From contig OX344750.2 in the NCBI GenBank assembly GCA_947034885.2, forward strand, positions 13,696,053-13,760,052: a stretch of DNA of 64,000 bases. Direction: 5' to 3'. Below the pieces are notes generated by a model. The model searched no databases and was not told the DNA's origin. It saw only the letters and a program-made list of their open reading frames with translations. Positions 56,335 to 64,000 of the stretch are shown here, one piece after another; within the stretch, counting starts at the first letter, position 1; each line of letters opens with the position of its first letter. This stretch comes from Thuidium tamariscinum (taxonomy: Eukaryota; Streptophyta; Bryopsida; Hypnales; Thuidiaceae). The translations under genes were made by a program, and so were the position numbers.

Positions 56335-57060
56335 GGTGATTGTAAGAAACACTTGTCCTTTTTTTTGTCCCCTTAACCTTTACCAGGTAGTTTTTTGCTC
56401 ATAACTTTTTCATTTTTAGTTTATTTGACTTGAAATTTGTAATGAAGGTGCACACAAAAGTTTTACATGAATGTTGTGTAATTCTTTCAATTTAAAAAAA
56501 TATATTTTACTATTTTTAAACTGCCCCTGATTAAGTGTCTACTTTGGCCATTTTGAAGGACTTTAGTCTTATTTTTGACCCAAAAAAGCAAATTTTCAGC
56601 TAAAAATTGGCATGCATAGACCTCTAGTATAGTTACACAAGCCCTAAAAAGTTTTTTTGAAAATATTGAACTGTCCATCTTCCACATGTGCTCAAAGTGC
56701 ACTACCAAGGTACACTTGTACAGAACACAATTTTTTTTTTGAAGATGAAATTTATTAGAAAAGAAGCACCTTTGAGTTAGAAAAAATAATTTATTTTATT
56801 GAATTTTATTGAATTTTTTTACTATTTTTAATAAATAAATAAAAAAGTGTCTATTTTCATTGTATTTTTCATTGTCCTTTTTTGTGCATAACTTTTAGAG
56901 GTAAATTTTCTTAGGTCTGAATTTTAAGACACATAATATTCTCATTGTTCTTCAAATTATCCATAATTTATTTTATTTTAAGAAATTATTCCAAAAGTCA
57001 TAGGACTCATGAAAAAAGGCCATTTTGAGACAAAATCAGTAAGTGTTTCTTGCAACAACC
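56335..57060. mobile_element. GATTGCAAGAAACACTT element, copy 2
   Basis: Colinear with 46730-47443: same ends (GGTGATTGTAAGAAACACTT, AAGTGTTTCTTGCAACAACC) and interior (TAGTTTTTTGCTCATAACTT). Confidence 0.75.
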
Positions 57061-57679
57061 TTGACCTGCAAAAAGAGAGTTCAAAGATTTTTATAGTTTT
57101 TACACCCTCATGATCAAACATTATAATCTTTCAATCCATAAGTGATATTGTTGTGTTTTCTTTTCCTATGTCATCTCTAACATGTCTACTTTGAATTTGT
57201 ACAATTACAATTCAAAAAATAATAATTCAACTTATCAAAATGTTGGACTTTCGTTCAATTTAGAGAAAATTCCAAGAAGCTCAAACTAGGCCTTGGATAT
57301 TTAGGGGTTAATACGCAATAGAATCTAAGGTAAGAGGTCCTATAATGGACCATGTAAAGGTTGAAACATAATTTCAGGGAGGTAAAACTCTTAGAAACAT
57401 CTTTCGATAAATTTTCCTTGAAAGACAAGTAGAATTGACATCTAATCCAAATTGTTTCATATTTTTCTAAGCTTTTTTGAATTAGTTATCAAATTTTGAA
57501 GTTGAAAGGACATAGGGCTCTAAAATGGTGCCCTAGCTAAAATGTACACTGTCAGTACATTGCTCAAAGCTATGAAAAAGCAACCTGTACAAATATTGTA
57601 CATTTAAGATAGGACAACATTTAAAAACCCGTTCCAATTGAGAGCCTTCTACCTTAGCACCGTGCAGAAACCACTCACT

Positions 57680-58480
57680 CTCTGCTCGAATTAACTGCCC
57701 AAGTCATCAATCCAGCTAATTAAGTAATTAATTCCACACCATGCATGCCAGTAGCCCTAATCACACGAAACCAGAGATATATCGGCAGTCGAAAACCACC
57801 ATTATAAAGCAGCTGCAAAGGTGTCACAACTAACTTAGTACATTGGAAAGAATGGGAAGCACAGCACAGCACAACGAAAGTATGTTTTTTCTCACAAGAG
57901 CCGAGCTAGACGAAAACGTACATTCAACGGATCACTATATTGTACACTATGGAAACAAATACGCAACTGAATCTAGCAACGTGGTAAGTTGGGAACCCCT
58001 AATTCTCTGTTCAATAAGTTACAGCACTGATCATTCCATGCCAGCTATTTAATGATTCCATCCCTGCATGCCAGTATTCGTATTCACATGAAACCAGAGA
58101 TTGGCAGCTAGTTTTGCCCTAATCACATAAAACCTGAGATCTATCGACAGTATTGTTCTAATCACACGGAACCAGAGATCGACATTCTTGGTGAATTTGG
58201 AACCCCGGGCGAGTACTAGTGGTGAATGATTCTCTGCAACAAGATTTTCCGCTTGGACGACGACGAGGGGCTGGCAGTTGCAGATCCGCCGACAGTGGAT
58301 GCAGCCACAGAGTCTCCTGCAACAATTAACAAGGACTGCAGTTGCCAGAACCCCCGGGGGACAAAAACAATGGACCATTGTATTGTATTGTACACTATGG
58401 AAACAAATTGAACACGCATCTGAATCTAGCAAAGTGGTAACCATCGATCACTCTCTGATAAAATAAAAGAATCAACCCAG
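57680..58480. repeat. Tandemly repeated 3' region of the alveolin-like gene
   Basis: Three diverged units each contain AATTCCATGCATGCCAGTAG or similar, AACCAGAGAT and CACTATGGAAACAAAT (about 57700-57960, 58030-58410, then the functional copy from 58470). Produced by duplication of the gene B 3' end and flank. Confidence 0.65.
58216..58325 (-). pseudogene. Partial extra copy of the gene B last exon
   Basis: Encodes AGDSVAASTVGGSATASPSS then SSKRKILLQRIIHH and a stop, matching the C-terminus of gene B (GDSVAASTV..., SKRKSLLQRIIHH). Upstream similarity is lost and there is no acceptor in a sensible position, so it is an exon fragment. Confidence 0.75.
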
Positions 58481-58587
58481 CTAATTAATTCCATGCATGC
58501 ATGCCAGTAGCCCTGCGACAGTCTTGCCGGAATCGCATTGAAACCAGAGTTCGGTGACCTGGGGACCCCGGGCGGAGGCAGGTAGTA

Positions 58588-61500
58588 CTAGTGGTGAATG
58601 ATTCTCTGCAACAAGCTCTTCCGCTTGGACGCTGAGGGGCTGACGGTTGTGGATCCGTCGGCGTGGTGCTTGACCGTGGACGCAGCCACAGAGTCTCCCT
58701 CAACAGCAGGGACGGCAGCGGCCTTGGAATCGTCGGAGGAGGAGGAAGAGGAGGAGCTCTTGGATTTGTGAAGCAAGCCGCCGCTGCTGTGGGTCTTGGA
58801 CTTGCGGCTGCGGTGCTTGCGACCTTTGATGAGGTTGAAGTGGCCAGGGTTGATGAAGTCGCCCACTGGGGCCTCGCAGTAGCTGCAACCGTAGCAAAGC
58901 ATAACAAATCCCATTAGAATATATATGCAGGATTAGAGCGTTAACACAAATCAATGCTCACATTTACGGTCAATCGAGGCTCTCCTTTTCATCTACACAA
59001 AACTCAAAAAACTAGGACCGTTGTAGATTTGTGTTTCAGGCCAGGCGCAGGCCTTCAAATATGCTTAAGTCTTGCAATTGGTACTCTGCCCAGTTTCTCA
59101 CGATTTCATCGACTTGAGTCATAAATGTTAAAATGGAAAGTTCAGTGACATTGGCGCGAGTTGTGCAATTACAAGCTTACTACCAGTCCTTGTTATTAAA
59201 GCTCTCGAAAAATGAATGGCACAAAGTCACAAACTCACAGTAACTTAAATTTCATTAAAGCGACGGTCCGTCCAATTTCGTTAAAATGGCAGTATTCCAA
59301 ATGCCATTTTTTAGACCGCACAGTCTGAACTGAAAGTTGGTATCTAGGATGGGTATAGATTTTCAGACATTTACGATTTATATAGATTTCCCAAATTTAT
59401 GACAAACTTGACATTTTCAGGTTTACACTGTGCGACCTAAACTGTATACCGCTCCAAGATTTCAAGATCCTGAGGTCTGATATATCTACACGGGTTCTAG
59501 AAAATGAATGGAAGAATGGCGTATGAATACCACCATTTTAACGAAATATCTCTTTACAGGCAGCTCATATCGAATCCTGACGTGAAAAATGTACCTAGCA
59601 GATACATGTTCTCACGACTGATATGGTACCATCTTCCTCTTGTGTTCAGGGGAATCAATATGAGCTGCTTGTTGGAAATAGTGTGGTTTTTTTTACTTTC
59701 TTCGATGATTCATTACCAACGGCAATTAAACAAAGGAAACCAGTGCCGTTAAAAAAAAAAATCCGGCATGTTGGACAGCACTGTTACCCGGGAATGAGAC
59801 TCCGGGAACCAGAGATGATCAATCTCCGTCCGAGTGTTCATCACTTAACGATTTAATCTCGGATCGCACGTCAATTAATATTGTGGTTTCAATTCAATCA
59901 ATCTGAGACAACTGATTAAGTTATGGACTGACTGAACAAATGGATAGAAGACTGAACTACAATAGCTAGCGGTGCAATTCAGAGGCACGCAGGGGACGTA
60001 CTTTCCGGTGGGCACTTCCACCATGCGCGTGACGGGCACCTCCCTCACCACCGGGACGGTGACTTTCTCCTCCACGTCTTCGGTGATGACCCGGGGCACC
60101 ATCTCAATCCGGGGCACGTCGATGTACTCGACTTCTTCCACCATCTCCGTCACCTCGCGCTCCTCCGTCACAACCCTGCATACATGCAAACCTCGTATAT
60201 ATGAATTCGTTAATCCATAATTATGGTTCAGTTGTTTGCAATTCAGTGGGACTGTCGTCTGAAATTTCAATCAGCGTCAATTTCGTTTAAATGGCGATGT
60301 TGCAAACACCGAAAGCGTGACATGTATCTTCGCAGAGGTCTCATTTCAGATCACAAACAGGACTGGTAAAGATTTGGTGACCAGTCACGAGAAGTAATGG
60401 AATATCGATCGCCAATTTAATGAATTGACGTTCAATGTAACTTCCTACTGAGCAAAATTGACGACTACGGATTCGGAGCAAACTTGTCATACAATTTTAA
60501 ACTACTGCATGTTAAAATTGGATTGAACCCACTTTTTAAAGATTTTTTTATTAGTTTTAAGAAAATAAGCAGACACTTCCTTCCACTAAAAGTCACAACA
60601 TTGTACCTAGAGAATCACAACTTAGCAAAAAAAGTAATGGAGGCAACCCATTCTTCATCACCCCCATTCTTGTAGTAGGAACAAAGTCGGGCGGTCTATT
60701 TTGAATCAAATTTGTGACACATTTTAATAGGGAATTGTACGTCTCCCACTTGGTAAGGTTGGCCATAGCCATGAAGCACTATAAATTGGTGCTATGGCGA
60801 ATTTCGAAAAAATGGAGATATTGACTATGTCATTTTTCGGACCGCCAGTCCGAACTAAAAGCTAACATCTAGGATAAATATAGATTTTCAGACATCTAAG
60901 ACATATGTAGATTTACAAAATCTATGACATGTTTTCAGTTCAGACCTCATGGTCTGAAACATCTTAGACTAGTATAGATTCAAGTCATCTATAACACATA
61001 GATTTCAAAAATATATGACAAGTTTAGATTTTGGACCTCGTAGTCCAAACTACAAAAACTGCCAAATTAATAGCATATCACCATTTTAACAGAATTTGCC
61101 ATTGCTACAATTTTCTATGATCATAGTAATGAACTACTCTTAATTTTACAACTTGCCCTTTGGTTGGAAATAGAATGATCTTATGACCTATATGACCAAT
61201 ATAGGATGTACAATTTTAATTTAGAAAATTTGTGATAATTTTATTTTAGGAGATAAAATTCTATAAAAATATGGAATCATTTTTTAATATATTCTTATAT
61301 ATAGGAAAATTTCCCCCCTCATTTGGTCATAAATGATTTGCATGTCTTACAATCCAAAGACTTATTAGCTCTCAAGGTTACAAGGGAATGTTTGTATGAC
61401 GAATTTTGTTAAAATGGTGGTATTCCATTAGTTTGACACTTTTGACAATTCAGACTACGTGGTTTGAAATGTAAAATTGTCTTAGATTTCTGAAATCTAT

Positions 61501-63758
61501 TCCTGTTCTAGATATTACAGACCGCACGGTCTGAAATCTACATCTATGATAGATTATGAAAATCTATATGCGTCTTAGATTTTTGAAAATCTATACCTCT
61601 CCTAGATGTCAATTTCAATTCAGACTGCATGGTCTGAAAAATGGCATTCGGAATATTGCCATTTTAACGAAATTTGCCATTTGTGTTTCTACCAAACCAA
61701 AAACTAACATGGCAAACTTCATTCAAAATTTCAAATGGAAAAATTCCATTACTTAGACAATTCAGTTAACAATTTTTACAATTTAGATTGTAGAATTTAA
61801 AATCTAAAACTATCATGGATTTTTGAAATATATACATGTTGTAATGTCTAAAATCTATATATATCCAAGATGTTTCAAACCACTTAGTTTGGAATCTAAG
61901 AACATCATATATTCTTATATTCTTAAAATCTATATAAATCCTAGATGTCTGAAAATCTATACCTGTCCTAGAGATTACTTTTCAGTTTGGACCGCACGGT
62001 CAGAAAAATGGCGTATGAAATACCGCCATTATAATGAAAATCGCCATTCACACGGTTCTCGTTTGGTCGAGTGCCTTCGACTGCATCCAGACCCTAGTGT
62101 GGGTGCGACTAAAATGAGTTGTTGGATCTTTGTCCAAGCCACTCTTATTGAACCCATTTCAACAAGAATGGTATTTTGTAGCAACGTGTATTCATTCTGC
62201 TGTGATCTAATTTTGCACCCAGGTTACTAATAGGCCATAATAGTATAGCCTTCCTATTATAACTAATTTAATTCAATGGTGGCATTCATCACTTTGGCAC
62301 CCGGAAGAACTTATTAAAATGGCGAATTTGAACTGTAGAAAGTGTCAGAGTAAAGAAATACAGCCATTTAAACGAAATTCGCCATACTGGTGTTCTGTAT
62401 CATACCTGTCCGTAATTTTAGACCATTATGAGTCACAATTTTTGGGGCCGGAATCTCGCTATTTTAACGAAATTGACGCTGTAGGACCCTCCCAACCGCA
62501 TGCTCCATCAGCAACAAGTTGCCATGCATATGCAGCAGTGTCTAAGAACCTAGAAAATTTATAGTAAAGTGGTTCAGATGCCTTACCGGTGGACAATCTC
62601 GATTCTCGTCTTGGGCACCTGCCGCACGACTGGGACCCGGTCGATGTGCTCGATTTCGTCCATGACGACGCGCGTCTTGGGCACCAGGATGGTGCGATCC
62701 TCATGGTGAATTTCTTTAATGAAGTCCGTCTTCTCGATCTTTCGCATCTCAGGGTAGCGTTGGATCACCGTTACCCGGGTTTCGAACTCCCGGGGCTGCA
62801 TGACAGTTAACACATGCATCAAGCCCTCATACTGGTTGAATTCGGGTTCCAGGCGAACTCAAAGCCAACATGCGCAGTCCAAGTAATCAGGCACATATTC
62901 AGAGCTCGCTAGTCATAATTTCGGCCCTCTCAAACGCAGCGCTTGAAAGAATATACAACTATGTACCCAGCGACGCAATTTAGTATCACAGAATCTCGCC
63001 AAAATCACAGATGATTAAAACAAGCAACCACGCAGCCTACGCTACTAGAGAGAGGCTTTGTCCCGGTCTGTAGCACTGACTCGAGTAAGGTCCTGTCAAC
63101 CGTCAACCCTCAAACTTCCTCCCATGGACTGAAACTCCCGCACATGCAGTCAAACTTCCTCACGAGTTCTCTAACTCCCTCACATCAAGCGCATCCTCTC
63201 AAAACACAAACTTCCTCACTCACATGCACTCATTCCTCAAACTTTCTCCCGGCCCATAATCTCAAACTTTCTGTCAATGCTCAGGCTGCCATTCCAAAGC
63301 CTCCTCCCTTTCGGTTCACAGTCAAAGTCGGCAAATTAATACGGAGTACCAAGGTGCAGACCCAGTGCCCCGTCATGCATGCGTACCAGATCTGCGATGT
63401 TGGGATTCGGACAATACGCCTCGCCTTCGTGCGTGATGTGCGACCTCGTGCGCAGTTTGGCGAGCTCCTCCTCGGTGCGTCCCAAAACGCCATTGTCGTG
63501 GTGGTGGTGATGAGGACCAGCACTCGTCGACGCTGCGACTCCAGGCTCGACCACGCCACTACGATTTCCCACTGCACGGTCTGCCGCTGCAGGGAGTCCT
63601 GCCTCGTCTTGTCTCGTGACCACATTTTTCGCCGCCTCCACCGCTTGCCCCCCCACACCCTTGCCTTCCGCGCGTGCCGTCTCAGCCCCGGTTTCCGCCC
63701 GCTCGGTGGCCGTGGTCGGAGGTTCTGTCCCTGTGCTTGGTCTCTGAAGCGTCGCCAT
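58588..63758 (-). CDS. Alveolin/epiplastin-like protein, gene B (349 aa, 4 exons)
   Basis: Exons: 63758-63387, 62795-62587, 60175-60002, 58882-58588. Exons 2 and 3 have the same lengths (209, 174 nt) and phases as gene A; total 1,050 nt, no internal stop. Exon 1 (124 codons from a true ATG) is Ala/Glu/Thr-rich and ends with a His run and a Cys-containing block (HEGEAYCPNPN). Residues about 125-252 form Val-Pro/Glu-Lys repeats: RVTVIQRYPEMRKIEK, DRVPVVRQVPKTRIEIVHR, EVTEMVEEVEYIDVPRIEMV, EEKVTVPVVREVPVTRMVEV, ending PTGNYCE. The tail is basic then Ser/Asp-rich and finishes SKRKSLLQRIIHH. This repeat style is that of alveolins/epiplastins, which build submembrane filament layers. Introns 2 and 3 are enlarged by four or more MITEs. 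The less expanded exon 1 suggests that gene B is nearer the ancestral form. Confidence 0.84.
59273..59549. mobile_element. GTTAAAATGGC-type MITE in intron 3 of gene B
   Basis: CAATTTCGTTAAAATGGCAG on the left and ACCACCATTTTAACGAAAT on the right; AGACCGCACAGTCTGAAC inside. Absent from the matching intron of gene A. Confidence 0.7.
60796..61100. mobile_element. GTTAAAATGGC-type MITE in intron 2 of gene B
   Basis: GGCGAATTTCGAAAAAATGG to CCATTTTAACAGAATTTGCC, with GGACCGCCAGTCCGAAC and repeated ATCTATGACA-type units inside. Confidence 0.65.
61398..61678. mobile_element. GTTAAAATGGC-type MITE in intron 2 of gene B
   Basis: GACGAATTTTGTTAAAATGG to CCATTTTAACGAAATTTGCC; contains AGACCGCACGGTCTGAAATC. 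Confidence 0.72.
61711..62044. mobile_element. GTTAAAATGGC-type MITE in intron 2 of gene B
   Basis: GGCAAACTTCATTCAAAATT to ACCGCCATTATAATGAAAATCG, more diverged; GGACCGCACGGTCAGAAA near its right end. Lies only 32 bp from the previous copy. Confidence 0.6.
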
Positions 63759-63769
63759 CTCGACAAACT

Positions 63770-63990
63770 CTACAGGAGCACAAGCACGTCAGCCTAGATT
63801 ACAATTCAGGAGCTTCATGATTCGAGAGATGACAGATTTCAGTCATTTCGGCGCGGATTCAGTAACTCGACTGACCCGCAGAGATGGACACCGGCCAGTT
63901 ACAAGCTAGTTCGGTACTCAGAAACAGACCTTTTTCAACGCCAGACTCTACACGACCACAATGACGTCATCCTAGATTACAGTTCAGGAG
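63770..63990 (-). promoter_or_regulatory. Conserved 5' flank of gene B
   Basis: Matches the gene A flank (34590-34775): AGGAGCTTCATGATTCGAGA, TTTCGGCGCGGATTCAGTAA, TCGGTACTCAGAAACAGACC. A GACGTCAT motif at about 63962-63969 is not present in the gene A copy. Confidence 0.55.
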
Positions 63991-64000
63991 CTTCATGGTT

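Noticed and set aside
57843..58052. 69-codon + strand frame
   Set aside because: Falls in the duplicated 3' flank of gene B and is not preserved in the sister units.

Overview
This is a repeat-rich eukaryotic window, most likely from a plant. The noncoding sequence is AT-rich, coding regions are split by short GT-AG introns, and much of the rest is built from plant-type DNA transposons: Mutator-like (MULE), CACTA, Stowaway- and Harbinger-like remnants and many short terminal-inverted-repeat (TIR) elements. There is a short TTTAGGG-like tract near 43.82 kb. Species cannot be named from sequence alone; a seed-free plant or streptophyte alga would fit the unusual gene content, but this is inference. 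No bacterial features, tRNA, rRNA or CRISPR were seen.

Layout. 0-3.3 kb: the 3' part of a MULE transposase gene (copy A, + strand, one nonsense codon) ending at a TIR at 3140-3341. 3.7-4.8 kb: an old repeat carrying a nested TIR insertion. 6.6-26.2 kb: what I read as one 19.6 kb transposon. It has matching TIRs (6619-6796 and 26083-26196) and an exact 10-bp direct repeat, TTCTCCATTT, on each outer side. On its left arm it carries a MULE transposase (copy B, - strand). On its right arm it carries a long, 14-exon gene (+ strand) combining a ParB-like domain with a beta-class N4/N6 amino-methyltransferase fold. Between them lie a few small uncharacterised coding segments, a TATA-containing promoter or LTR-like stretch and a foldback hairpin. 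Intron 1 of the methyltransferase gene holds five copies of a palindrome built on TTGCGGTACCGCAA. Both main genes carry several in-frame stops, so this copy is dead, although its outline is intact.

26.2-31.6 kb and 34.8-57.6 kb contain no convincing genes. They are layered TIR elements and a direct segmental duplication (about 26.85-30.5 kb and 49.2-53.8 kb) whose paralogous empty sites date several insertions.

31.6-34.6 kb and 58.6-63.8 kb: two intact paralogous four-exon genes on the - strand encoding alveolin/epiplastin-like proteins with Val-Pro/Glu-Lys repeats. Their splice phases are identical, and the middle exons have identical lengths (209 and 174 nt). Gene A has a greatly expanded His/Pro-rich first exon; gene B has introns swollen by a MITE family. 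A partial third copy of the last exon lies just downstream of gene B.

The most interesting system is the giant MULE-like element: a transposase and a ParB/DNA-methyltransferase gene diverge from the middle and each ends near a TIR, and the palindrome cluster is an obvious candidate target for the element's own DNA-binding protein.
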